Assembly: GCA_947652605.1 (NCBI GenBank)
Contig: OX393579.1
Location: forward strand, 4,836,001-4,900,000
Source: Elmis aenea
Lineage: Eukaryota; Arthropoda; Insecta; Coleoptera; Elmidae
Direction: 5' to 3'
DNA length: 64,000 bases
Shown here: piece by piece, positions 23,452 to 34,432 of the stretch
Layout: the number at the start of each line of letters is the position of its first letter
How positions within the stretch are numbered: position 1 is the first letter of the stretch
Notes under the pieces: model-generated
What the model was told of the DNA's origin: nothing
What the model saw: only the letters and a program-made list of their open reading frames with translations
Databases searched by the model: none
Program-made: the position numbers and the translations under genes

Positions 23452-25008
23452 TCTTACTATTAAAAGAAAAAAAATTCCCACAAATGCTTTACGAAACATA
23501 TGAAATAAATATCTTGGAAGGAAGACAAATGTCCAATCTATCATTAAATCAATTTGGATGAAAAAAACTTGTGATACTCTATGAGAAATTAAATAAAAAT
23601 AAAAAAATGTTACTTTCATCTCCTATCACCCCTACTGTACTGTAAAAATATGCATATTATTATGTTATTTATTATCATTCTTTCTGTATTATCCAAAAAC
23701 TTGAAGACTTTATGTTGTTCTATTCTACATACTAACGCTTACTACAATAAAAGAACTATTTCAATCATTTCATGTTTTAATACGACCAAATTACTCAACG
23801 TTTGACGTATTATAACTTTGATTCCTTTTTTGAGCTAACCGCTGACGTTAAAATGTAAGGGAATTACATAGATAACGTTCTCGTTTCAAATTGGCTAAAT
23901 ATTCTGCGGCATTATAATCACTTGTCGAGTGCTGTTTATCTCAAAGCTCTGCGTTTAGTTTCCAATTTAAATGACAATTACCAATTATGACGTGAATAAA
24001 ACCCGTTCACATTTCTGGGATAATTAAAAAGCTAGAAACTAAATAACGCACAGCATACATGTAATTAAGGAAACCCTCACAGCGGAGAAATGTAAATAAT
24101 TTGGTCATTGAATTTTAGATAATAAATAACTGGCTGACGTCGGAATCTTTGTGTTAATAGGGTATTTAAATTAACATTTTTAATGCAAACATAATCACAT
24201 GACTTAAACCAAATAATTAAGGTCAAGAAATAAGTTGCAATATGCAAAGGTTAGGTAATTTTTCGGTAATCACATCATAAAAACGACATACAGATTAGAA
24301 CATTTAAAATTAATCATTTTTAGGTAACTGAAAAGTTATAACTGTGATGTGTGGTTTAGCAAAAATATTATAGTTAAAGCTAAATGATTGGTTATTTGTT
24401 ATACACATGTATTTAGTGTTTAAGACACATTTCAGAACAACGCGGTGACCTAGAGCGACCCCTACACAATTTATCATACTGAAATAAGTTTTTTTATGGA
24501 GTTTAATTTTCGAGCAAATTTGGTGCGTTCGCATGATCCCGTTCAAATATTTTAAATCTAAGTTATAAATACTTTTGTGGAATGGATTCGAGATGTAACA
24601 ACTTGATTAGGGCAAAAAGAACCATAAATTATCGGTGTTGGATTTTGTTTGCTGATAAAAACAGTTAATGCCTGTAAGATATTTATCTCTGCCGATCTAT
24701 TTTTTGCTACAGGGTTCATTATTGACAGAAAGGTTTAGCTATTAAAGTAAAATTATTGTGTGTAGTAGCTACGAGTATGTAGATAACGCCTTATCAATTT
24801 TATTACAATGTGTTTGCTAATTCGGTAGATATTTTTATTGCGAAATAAATTAACAGAGCAAAGTTAATTCATGCGAGTTACCAAGATCAAATCAAACTTA
24901 CAAGTTTTAAATGGCAATTTTAATTGCTTATAGCCTTATAAATTTTCCGTTTTCGGTTGAATGGAAAGTCGTATTATAAACACAAACAAAAAAATAGTTG
25001 TAAGGATT
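23452..25008. other. No gene recognised
   Basis: AT-rich. The 78-codon minus-strand frame at 24310-24546 has no recognised domain. Confidence 0.5.
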
Positions 25009-25220
25009 TATTGCGAAAAGGATATTATCAGTGTATGATTATGTCTATTGGTCGTTTCTAGGAAATCTGAGTTTCTTATTGGTCGAAAACGCAAATTTGA
25101 CAGGAGGATCAACACCTGACAGGGGAATGTAAAATTATTACCGTGTAATAATGCTCCTTTTGGTAGTCTCTAGAAGATTTAAGATTAGTGATTGGTTGAA
25201 AACGCAAATTTGGCAGGTGA
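25009..25220 (+). repeat. Dispersed repeat with internal duplication (copy 1)
   Basis: It matches 52268-52484 in the opposite orientation. Inside, a unit of about 58 bp containing ATTGGTCGAAAACGCAAATT is repeated as ATTGGTTGAAAACGCAAATT. It is a non-coding MITE- or SINE-like unit. Confidence 0.75.
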
Positions 25221-25493
25221 AGGATTTTTTTTTTAAATACTGCTCAACTGATTTCATTAAATGTTGCTAGCAAGCTTAGAACAATGTGTTATTTGATATT
25301 TATTCATATAATTAGCCTAGCTTCTTTATTTTAAATATCACCACTAGATGCTGCTTATATTCATTAAAAAATAAACTTGTTAAGGTACGATTTAAGTGAC
25401 CACCAGTATGTATTAGTCAAGTCTTCCCTGTTATTTACCAATTTTACCCCCTAGTGTGATCAAAAGTAAGACAGTATTGCAATCGTTTCGTAC
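25221..25493. other. Spacer and hAT target site
   Basis: AT-rich spacer ending in the left target duplication TTTCGTAC (25486-25493). Confidence 0.6.
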
Positions 25494-26346
25494 TAGGGAT
25501 TCTGAGTCTCGACAATTTTTAAAGTCCCGGGACTCGAGACTTTTGCGAATGTTATTTACATACTAGAAAATGGTGGTATAACCCGTCAAAAATGACGGAA
25601 GATTTTATAAGGTGTAAGAAAAGTGGTGATATATTCATGTACTCAAAATTCATCGGCTATTTTCACTGTAAAAAATAAGTTTTCTTGACAGTGACATTGT
25701 TTCTGAAAGCACCCGCTACATATTTAAAATTGCTTCTTTGCACGTATCGTGATCGTGAATCGGTCGTGACAGTTGACAGAATATTTATTTTAATTAAACC
25801 AAATTCACGGATTTTGTTTTTGCAGCATTTATTTTATGAATAAAGTATAGTAATAGTAGAAGTATCTAGATATTATTATTTTTAATTTAGTCTTTGTTCT
25901 ACAGTAAATAAAATATATATTTCCATGTAAATACATATTTTAAATAAACTTAACAATTTTTCTTACACTTTAAAACATAACAGGCATAGGTAAAATATAT
26001 TTTAACTAATAAACTTAAAAATTCTTCTTTAGCTTTAAAGCAGACAAAAAATAAACATAAATAATTAAATAAGGCAGGCAAAAGATTTAAATAAAGTAAA
26101 AAGTAAATACTAGAGTAATTGTTAGTATAAACTATAAACATAAAAAATTATGAAACAAAATATTTTTGCTGAACTCGTGGCAGTAAAATTTGTTTAAAAA
26201 ATAAGAAGTATAAAAAATTAATTTCAGTGTTCTGGAACATTTAGTCTCGTCTCGAGTCTCGAACTAAATGTCCCGGGACTCGAGACTAAGAAAGTCCCGG
26301 GAATTCCCGGGACACGTCTCGGGAAATTCCCGGGACAGAATCTCTA
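25494..26346. mobile_element. Non-autonomous hAT-like element, 853 bp
   Basis: It is flanked by identical 8-bp sequences TTTCGTAC (25486-25493 and 26347-26354), the target-duplication length of hAT transposons. The terminal inverted repeats are TAGGGATTCTG / CAGAATCTCTA. Near both ends are copies of GTCCCGGGACTCGAGAC and GTCTCGAGTC, forming a GC-rich subterminal array, densest at 26230-26335. The AT-rich interior has no long ORF, so transposase must come from elsewhere. Confidence 0.85.
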
Positions 26347-26434
26347 TTTCGTACCTAGTTGGTTACGCTAGACTCCAATTTGAAGCCAAAGCTTTTTGCC
26401 TCTAATTATTATGGCCACTTCAAGTGCTGGTGTA

Positions 26435-26576
26435 ATGGTGCCTTTCCACGTGAGAGTAAACTACTCTCGATAGCAGCGTCGCCAAGGATACAGCCCCTGA
26501 GAGTAACTCGCCATTGGCTGTATCCTTGGCGACGCTGCTATCGAGAGTAGTTTACTCTCACGTGGAAAGGCACCAT
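26435..26576. mobile_element. 142-bp near-perfect palindrome A
   Basis: A 61-bp arm, 20-bp loop and 61-bp arm, starting ATGGTGCCTTTCCACGTGAG. TA stands on both sides (26433-26434 and 26577-26578). The arms are GC-rich, unlike their surroundings. It is a hairpin MITE, with a partner immediately downstream. Confidence 0.85.
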
Positions 26577-26588
26577 TAGATGGCGGTT

Positions 26589-26730
26589 ATGGTGCCTGTA
26601 CACCTGAGAGTGAAGTACTCTCGAGAGTAGCGTCGCCAAGGATACAGCCCCTGAGAGTAACTCGCGATTGGCTGTATCCTTGGCGACGCTACTCTCGAGA
26701 GTACTTTACTCTCAGGTGTACAGGCACCAT
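26589..26730. mobile_element. 142-bp near-perfect palindrome B
   Basis: It has the same length and layout as palindrome A, 12 bases further on, starting ATGGTGCCTGTACACCTGAG. The loop differs from A's at one or two bases while the arms differ at many paired positions. The left flank is TT rather than TA. Confidence 0.85.
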
Positions 26731-28026
26731 TAGAGTTGAAATTCGAGCAATTTAAGTTGTAGCTGCCTTGAAGACTGCAAATTATCGGTATAGACACCAT
26801 GATATTGCAAGTGTAACTAAACCATCCTTACAACAAATTTTACAACCGAATAGCATTGTTCATTTAAATATGAACTGCATTCATTACTCCCCTATTTATT
26901 CCATTGGACATTATGTGTGATAAACTAACTGAACATTTTGAATAACCCCAGTCGCGTGTATTTTGCTGAAAGCGAACAAATAAAATGATGCAATGCACAC
27001 GATTAATTCTGCGAAATAATAGCAAAAGCTGTTTTTCAGCATTTAGTTTATTTTGCGTTGTTGCGGTGTGTTAAAATCGTAAAACATGTTTTAAACCCAA
27101 TTAGCTTTGCAGTTCAATTTTTGCATTAGTAACCGTTTAGAAAAATAATTGCATTTTGTGTCCAGTGATGTGAGATTATACAACGATTCAAAACTGTGTA
27201 TGCGTTTTAGTTAATATGTACAACAGGGTGTTAAATTTTCTGCATATTTTTATTATAAAAGTATAGTTTGAAGCAATTTCACAACTTATGGATGGAATTA
27301 AATAACAATATGCAATTTGATAAATGATATTATGTACAAAACCTTTTGACATTTTTAATGTTATAATGCCCGTAAATAATTTACGTGAGTTTCAAACAGG
27401 AAACAAAAGTTACGGTTTAATTTACTATGTGCTTCTTTTGAGTGACAATTATATTTTCTGCCGCTCTACTACAAAATCTGAAAATGATATCGTACCTAAC
27501 GTAACTTTTAATAAAACCTTTTTATTCCTTCGGATGAAACCGGTCTAGCGGCGGTAATAAAAACGACATAAAACACACAATAAAAAGATGTAATTACATC
27601 TACGGTAGGATTAAAAGGAGGTTGCAAAACAAAAAAGCGAACTTTTAAAATTTTGTAAAGCTTTTTCAGTGTCAAATCCTCTGATAAGGTCAGGGGCAGT
27701 TTAGATACGGATTAGCCGAATAAAGCTGTTTCGATTAGTTTTGTGTTAAGGGTTTGATAAAAACAAATATTTACAAGATTTCAACGGTACAATGTTATTT
27801 ACACTAAAAATTATAAAATAATGGATTTAACAAACAACTTTTGCGTTAAGACTTTGATTAAATATGGTCTGCACTGTGTACCGTGTAGTTTTTATGTTGC
27901 ACTGGTATGGTTTTTGATGGTATATAGCCTTTGTCTTGGTTTATTAATATTCATATTATATCTACTTAATGTATCTTCCCATATGTCTAGATTGAATTGC
28001 AAGTCCTTTTCGCTTTTAGCTAATAG
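26731..28026. other. No gene recognised
   Basis: A solitary CAGGGTGTTAAA end (about 27226) has no visible partner. A 74-codon frame at 27324-27548 (+) and a 100-codon frame at 27821-28123 (+) show no recognised domain. The latter runs into antisense LINE sequence. Confidence 0.45.
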
Positions 28027-28330
28027 CACACATCATCTGCACAGGCTAGTTCTGTTAAGGATATTGGTTTTAGTTCATTCCAACTCCAGTAGGCTTTCTT
28101 TGTGTTTTACTTACATTCTATAATTATTTTATCCATAAGAATTATAAAGAGCAGTGCCTCCTTGTCTTACTCCCACTGTTGTTATAAATTCCTGGGAACT
28201 GCTGTTATGGGTTCGCACATAATTTCTACTACTCTTATATAAACTCTTGATGGCGTTAATAATCCTCCCACTCTACTGTGTTCCAATATCTTCCAGATCT
28301 ATCGAAGGCTTTAGACTTTTAAAACTAAAT
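28027..28330 (-). pseudogene. LINE reverse transcriptase fragment with intact target site
   Basis: The minus strand reads KAFDR, then (frameshifted) QEFITTVGVRQGG, then LTELACADDV, i.e. RT motifs up to the catalytic ADD box. Short deletions and frameshifts disable it. The sequence ACTCTTATATAAACTCTTG here is the uninterrupted version of the site that holds a MITE at 55659-56284. It is the same LINE subfamily as the copy there. Confidence 0.8.
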
Positions 28331-29470
28331 ATTCAAAATTATCACGTCAATGATTTGTATTAATTAGATTTTAAATTTCATTGTCTCACATTACTTTCAG
28401 GATGTGTTTCTGCATGGCAATAAAATACATCAGGAAATGTATTTGTTCGCTACGGATTATTACAAAGGACTATTTCTTTATTTGCCATAAGCCCGGAACT
28501 TTTCCGGTAATACCGGAATAACAGTCAACCCCGTTTGTATAAACAAAGAGACTACTGATTGTATTACAACGTTGCGCTCAGATGGACCGCATTAGTCGTT
28601 TTTTTATTTCTTTTCTATCAGACATTTATGATTTTGAACAGCAAAGATCGAACGTAAATTTCGCAAGTCTGTCGCGTAAATGCAATTTGTTTATCTAAAC
28701 GACTGCAGCGCAATAAAAGCTCGAAGTACACAGTTGTCTACGGAAAAGTGTCTTCGCTTTATGCTGTCTGGAGCTATTCTTAGCTGTATGAAGTGGTTGG
28801 TAGGTTCATAACTGCAAATGTCTCGCTACGACTAACTATCATCGCGTTATGTACGACTTCTAACGGTCACATTACCGTTTTTTTGTTTTCAAAGCACTCT
28901 TAATTACAATAATGTATTCTGACTTGTTGCAAAAACAAGGTGCCGTGCGGCGTGAAAGCAGTTTCTCGCTAACTAATTTCGGGTTTAGTGTAATGGCCGT
29001 AATGTAACCTCAACTAAACCGAGTTTTTAACACTACTAGATGTGTTGGGGCTTAGAAATTTCGTCTCGTGATGTTTTATTTACGTTTTTATTCGAGACAC
29101 TTTCTCCGTTTCGTGCGCATAACTGAGGAATTTGTAAAATTCAAACCGTGTTCTGTTGTTTTAAGGTTACTTTGCGCTGCATTTATGAAAAGATATCGTA
29201 AAAAGTGTCGTCGAAATATCTAGGGGGTTGACTACGTTAGCGGAATGAACATTTTATGATTTTTATAATTTATTTATGAAAGTGCATACAAGATAAAACT
29301 TTCAGCGCCGTTTCTCTCATAATTTATTTATATATTTATTTTATAAACCTTTCTATTTTTGTTCTACTTCGATGCTTGTTATACCTACTTTAGGGATGAC
29401 ATTAAATTTATCCGTGGCCAAAGTATTTAAATTTTATTAGTTGAGAAACTCTGCTCTAATTGATTCAATA
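28331..29470. other. No gene recognised
   Basis: Stretch 28490-29230 is slightly less AT-rich with scattered CpGs, but no exon could be defined. Confidence 0.45.
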
Positions 29471-29568
29471 CAGGGTGTCACGCAAAAAACGCCGCAAGCT
29501 GTAACTTCGTTGTTTGTGGTCTGATTTTGATGAACAAAAAAGTAAATGAAATGGCTCCTCAAATACTA
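29471..29568. mobile_element. Left end of an older CAGGGTGTC element, interrupted
   Basis: A TA-flanked CAGGGTGTCACGC end runs into the 938-bp element at 29569. Its continuation probably resumes at 30509. No right terminus was recognised. Confidence 0.4.
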
Positions 29569-30506
29569 GAGTAAAGTGCCCTAATATGGAATACTTTTTT
29601 GTATTCGGTAATAATATTCACATTTGTTCAACAAAATTTTGAAAAAAAAAATTGTAAGGAATTTGTAATGAATACGCAACACATTACTCGAATTCTGGTA
29701 CGATATTACAGTAGATATTTCTTATATAGCTATATTTTTTAAATGTTACTACTATTCCATTTTAAGCCCCCGGGGAACCTAATATGGAATACTAGGGACA
29801 CTTAATATGGAATATAGAATTATATAGAAAATATACATTAAAATAAACAACTGCTCATAGATTAATCTTTTATTTCTTTTTTTGATTTACATTATTACTT
29901 AAACGAAACCAAAACTCTGTTATTTATGTAAATTAAATTATAATTCAAGTGTCATTCGAACTAAATGTTGGTAATTTATTTATTTTTTACAGGTAGGACA
30001 ATAGAATTGATTTTTTGGGTATTTTGCACATTTTTTGTCTGCCCATTTCTGACACTTTTGACACTATGAACCCATAATGCTGTACTTAGTGACCATAATC
30101 ATATTCATTATAAGGCACCTTTATGTATTCCATATTAGGCATCAATGTGACATTTCAAAAATCGATATTATGTAAAACATGAAATGGCCCCAATCAAAAT
30201 TTTGGTCTATTTAATTTAAATGTAAAGGCTCATGCTAAATAAACATGCAATAAAATATTTTATATCATTTACCCTAGCATATAATATTTTGCACTGAAAG
30301 ATTTAGCCTAAAAACTCAGTAGCACGTCAAAAATATAGTTGAATCCGTTATGTAATCTAGTGAATATTTTTTAACTATTTTACATTTGGGAATGTGTGAT
30401 CAATGTACAAATAGGTACATATACTTTTCAACAGATATCGCTTATTCATTGTCATAAAACTGATGTATTCCATAATAGGTAACTGTTCCATATTAGGGCA
30501 CTTTAC
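29569..30506. mobile_element. 938-bp DNA element with repeated TIR motif (copy 1)
   Basis: The terminal inverted repeats are AGTAAAGTGCCCTAATATGG and its complement, with TA on both sides. CTAATATGGAATA-like blocks occur about three times near the left end, and the inverted form (TATTCCATATTAG) about three times towards the right. A second copy, same orientation and close identity, is at 44606-45535. There is no transposase ORF. Confidence 0.85.
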
Positions 30507-30508
30507 TA

Positions 30509-31433
30509 AACTGAATTGGATTTCAATTTTTTTTAAGTTCATCTTAAATGTCAAACGCTAGTCAATTTTTTTGTTCCAAATGGCACCATCTATTTTTTTT
30601 TCTACTAATTCTGGTAGACATTTTTTCCTTAATTCAATGATAAGTTGATTTTAGTGCAAAACTAATGAGAAATAAAAAATTAAAGTTTAACAGAAATAAG
30701 TTAGGTTTCACAAAATTTTAAAGCGCGCCGTGGAAAATTTTTTCTGCAGAAAAATAGAAAATCAAACCAACAAAAATACCACACTGACGTTTATATGACA
30801 TTTGTTGATTGAGATTTTGTTGTTGTGTCTTATTGTCTTCGTCCTTATACAGCACTTTTAGCTGCTTTGTCTGGCTTAAGTTGTTTTACAACACAGTTGC
30901 GAAATTTTGTTACGTTTGCCTTGCAACTGATTCGCATAAACTTTGCATTTGTGTAGGTATTATTGTACGCGAGCGGTGTAGTGGCTATTGTAATTCCGGA
31001 CAATAATTTATTGATTTTATTATCGTGACGGTTTATAAATTACACCGAAACAGCGATGTGCCCCATATGGCATTGTAATGTTTTTGTCATTAGCTCTAAT
31101 CAAATGTAAAATTGCGTTGTTAGCTGGCGCTCGCGAGCCTTTCGGGGATGCGATAACTAATATAGATGTGCAGATTTATTTATTTATTTACACACAAACA
31201 CACAAATAACGTGTCGACACTTTTAATGTACAATGTTGCCGCCAAGTTTTGTAAATAGCGTTTTGTTTTACCGAGGTAAAACGTTGGTGATTTATGGTAC
31301 CTTCGAAGTACCAGCTTTTTGCAGTTGATTTATTTGTGCCGAGTTAGTTGAGGGATACGCTATGAATAAATCGTTTAGAGAAGTAACGAAACTTTGCAAG
31401 CTTTCTTCCATTGATTTCGCATCAAAATGTGTT
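30509..31433. other. No gene recognised
   Basis: The 65-codon frame at 30809-31006 (+) begins at TTG and is Cys-rich without a recognised pattern. A short GTTTTACC-GA-GGTAAAAC palindrome lies near 31268. Confidence 0.45.
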
Positions 31434-31669
31434 TTAGGCTGCGGTTACAGTACAGCCGTATTCGCGCGAAAGAGCTTCGCGCGTATGCGTCCGTATACGC
31501 GCGAATCAAAAAACCAATGCAAGCATATGAGAATGGTTTCGGGAGAATTCTCGCTTGTAGTATAACCGCTCTTATATGCTTGCATTGGTTTGTTTCAGTC
31601 GCGCGAATACGGACGCGTACGCGCGAGGCTCATTCGCGCGAATACGCTTGTAATGAAAACGCAGACTAA
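31434..31669. mobile_element. CpG-rich hairpin element, 236 bp
   Basis: The ends TTAGGCTGCG / CGCAGACTAA lead into about 115-bp arms full of CGCGCGAA/TTCGCGCG motifs and then CCAATGCAAGCATAT. The centre is about 20-30 bp. The superfamily is not identifiable, and no clear target duplication was seen. The open frames across it follow from the unusual composition. Confidence 0.75.
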
Positions 31670-32214
31670 GTCATATTGCTTCGTTTTTAATAAACTCTGA
31701 TCACGTTGTACGTACAGTATTTTTACCACGCTAAGTAACAAATTAAACTTGTACGCTGTTTAAAACTATCTTTTATTGTGATATTAAGGACTGAAAAGGA
31801 TCATGTAACTTGTTTCTCTTTATTACTTTCCTAGAAATTCTAGACTAAAAACCAACTCACCAGCGAAATTGATGTAGCGGACGCCAGCGTTTACACGATG
31901 CTGTAAAAATTTAATTTAATAGTTGCCCTTTACAACCGTAAGCATTTCTTGGTAAAATATTTTACGTGTACTAGAGTTAAACTAAATTACTGGTAATTTT
32001 ATTACGGTACCACAGCATTTAACGTAAACAAAAAAAAAACAACTAGCAAAAAACAAGAGACGTGTTTAGGTCCTTGCAATTAGATTGAACTATACAGAGT
32101 GTTTGGTAAATTTTATTTAGTCATGAGTCCTTCCTTCAACTGTTAGATGTAGGACTGTTGAGTTGTGTTGTTTTGTAAAGCATATGTGAGATTTTTTTTC
32201 TGTTGTGAGACAGC
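31670..32214. other. No gene recognised
   Basis: A diverged TATACAGAGTGTTTGG end (about 32091) has no clear partner. Confidence 0.45.
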
Positions 32215-32653
32215 TGTTACTTCCAACCTCAACGTTGGGGCTAAAAGTAACAATGATCGGGGTAAGTTGTAACGGCAAAATAATTTACACAGCTCATAAG
32301 TAGTGGGTAAATATATTAGTATCTATTCGTCAATAAAATTAATATTTGATCCCAAAATACACATTAGCAAAATGAAAAAAAAATCAAAAATGTGAAACAA
32401 AAACATACAACAAATTCGAAAAATTATGTGACAAGTTTTGTATGTTCTCTTCTACGAAGAATACCACCAATTATGTGCTAAGAGTGAACATTTGCAAGTG
32501 AAAACATTGATTGGGGTTGGTTGTAACACTTTTGACCCCAAGTGTACACAAAACAAATTGGAGGGAATCCACAATTAACCACGATTTCAACGTCAAATTT
32601 AATTGCATCCACCAATAGCCAACAAAATTTAGAACATAATAATCTAGGTACTT
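32215..32653 (+). repeat. Dispersed repeat with GTTAC motifs (copy 2)
   Basis: Inverted partner of 22983-23451. Related GTTACAACCTACCC and GTAACATTGATCCCCGG blocks recur at 32830-32870, so the element may extend to about 32880. A 68-codon frame at 32542-32748 (+) crosses its edge and has no recognised domain. Confidence 0.75.
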
Positions 32654-33338
32654 TTTGTTCTTCTTTTAGAGATCGCCTAAAAGTCACTCGACGGAAAATA
32701 GTGACTCCGGTTGGCAAAAACTTAACCTCTATGACGGATGAAAACTAGCTATGTAGGTAGGGAGGTGGATGTAAATGAACATTGCTAAAGCGCTTAGGGC
32801 GACATATAACAAAAATTAAAGAAACTATAGGCACTGTTACAACCTACCCGTGTAACATTGATCCCCGGTCTCCCCTACTCCAAAACTACGTAAAATTTCA
32901 ATGATGGAATTGGCTTAAACCTCTTAATTTGTTACTTATAAACGAATGGTTTTACTTCCACTACCAGGCGAAAAATTCTACTGCCAACGACTCTAAATAA
33001 CTATAATACTTTTAGCATCTTAAAGCCAAAACTACTAAAATACCCATCTGTATTTCATCCCGGATGTCATCTCACACGATTTAAACAGCTTCAGAAACAT
33101 ATATGCATATTTATCGTTAATTCAGTGTCATTATCTCATGACATTAAAGCATGCACGTTTTCCCTTGAGCTCGATAACACTTAAAACTTGGCCGTCTCTG
33201 CAGTCTACACGTTTACAAATAAAGCCATCCGAAAGTCACCGCGGGGCATACGGAAGTTGGCAAGCTAAAAGCGCAACTAAAGATAAACGAAAACATTACC
33301 GCATGTAAGATTAACGTCCCTATTCTTTTGTTTTGCAG
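32654..33338 (+). other. Sequence upstream of the receptor exon, probable intron
   Basis: It ends in a good acceptor: TATTCTTTTGTTTTGCAG immediately precedes 33339. If that is used, this is 5' UTR intron. No other feature is supported. Confidence 0.5.
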
Positions 33339-33504
33339 ATCCAATTCCGTTCCACGAGAAAAAATCATGAAAACGACACGAAACCAGAGGCGCATGTGAG
33401 CTGTACATAAAAAGATGCAAACAGAAATATCGGAAAAGCACTTAAAAATACTAGCTCGTATTTGACAATATTAAAGTGTATAAACAATTGCAATCTGCTC
33501 CGGG
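33339..33504 (+). promoter_or_regulatory. 5' UTR of receptor exon with two short uORFs
   Basis: Between the acceptor and the start codon lie two complete upstream ORFs: 33367-33399 (10 codons, MKTTRNQRRM) and 33415-33465 (16 codons). An in-frame TAA at 33481-33483 precedes the main ATG and fixes it as the first possible start in its frame. The uORFs could restrain translation; that effect is inferred. Confidence 0.55.
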
Positions 33505-33916
33505 ATGGACTACATCAAGTCCCACCGCATGTGGAGGCCCTTAGCTGCCATTTCTCCGAATGACGACATCAGGCCAAGAGTAACATTCGCTCCCGTGGTA
33601 ACGGGAAGTCCGACTTTCTTGTCGACGGCTTACAGGACAATGGCGTCGACTTCCGTTTCGCCTGTAACGCTGACGATATCGGACATCGACGACAACGATA
33701 TCTGGCACAAGATAATTTTCGACACGGACGCGAACAGCATTTTTAACAGGCTCAATACGAGCTTCGAGTCTAACTTCATTTTGCCGAATGTCACTGTGAT
33801 TAATGGCAACCAAAGTGCTTCGAACGATACAGATATGCAAGATTTCACTTTCGACTTGTTAACAATGATTGGCACGGCCGTTATACTGGGGATGATTATT
33901 TTAGCAACCGTTATAG
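33505..33916 (+). CDS. First coding exon of a serotonin 5-HT1-like receptor
   Basis: 137 codons and one base of a class-A aminergic G-protein-coupled receptor. Residues 1-115 are a hydrophilic extracellular tail without a signal peptide, carrying sequons N84-TS, N95-VT, N102-QS and N107-DT. A hydrophobic helix from about L118 (AVILGMIILATVI) is helix 1. The exon ends ATA-G|GTGAGT, so the next codon is a Gly split in phase 1, where aminergic receptors have Gly-Asn (N1.50). LGMIILATVIG most resembles insect 5-HT1 receptors (pattern LGLMILxTVIGNVFVIAAI) over dopamine, octopamine or 5-HT7 types. Such receptors bind serotonin at the plasma membrane and usually couple to Gi. Helices 2-7 are outside the window. 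The subtype could be wrong. Confidence 0.72.
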
Positions 33917-34432
33917 GTGAGTGTTTTTTATTTATTTGCATGCGCGCGTGTGAAAAAACGGGTCGAAATAATTTAACCACTTTCGGAGATAAATTTAAAA
34001 GACTTGATTTGACGATGAGCTTTAACTGAAGTCTATAAATAACGTTTTGACAGCAAAAGATATTAAAAAAACATGTAAATAGAGACATGACATGGAACAT
34101 GACGTATAAAGGTATGCCGGATAGCATACTACATGGCGTCAGACGAAACAGCGCTATTTTAAGGCTACATGCAAGTAAAACCCGTGATTGGAAATTACTA
34201 GACAACAATAATGATTGGAATCGATATAAAACTAAACTGAATAAAATTATCGTTTATAAGTCTGTATGAAGTAATGAAGAAAAATTAATTTTGCCACCTC
34301 TACGTACATTTTAATTTTTCAGTTTATTGCAAAAAAGACGTTCTAAAAATAAATATCAACTACTTTGTGTTACAAAAAAAAAGAGTAAATTCAACATTAA
34401 TTTTTATAAAGAGCGCAAAAAATTGTTTAACG
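33917..34432 (+). other. Start of the first coding intron
   Basis: GTGAGTG is a strong donor. The frame stays open to 34029 beyond it by chance (read-through adds Cys-rich residues unlike any receptor helix). The intron runs past the right edge of the window: no receptor sequence such as a DRY motif was found downstream. Confidence 0.6.

Noticed and set aside
26359..26800. Two frames across 26.4-26.8 kb
   Set aside because: They are translations of the arms of the two 142-bp palindromes.
31362..31669. Arg-rich frames of 67 and 80 codons
   Set aside because: They arise from CGCGCGAA-rich hairpin arms, not from coding constraint.
33630..34208. 192-codon minus-strand frame, the longest in the window
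   Set aside because: It is antisense to the receptor exon and runs into its intron; the peptide is Leu/Ser/Ile-rich with no domain, while the plus strand shows sequons, a membrane helix and splice sites.
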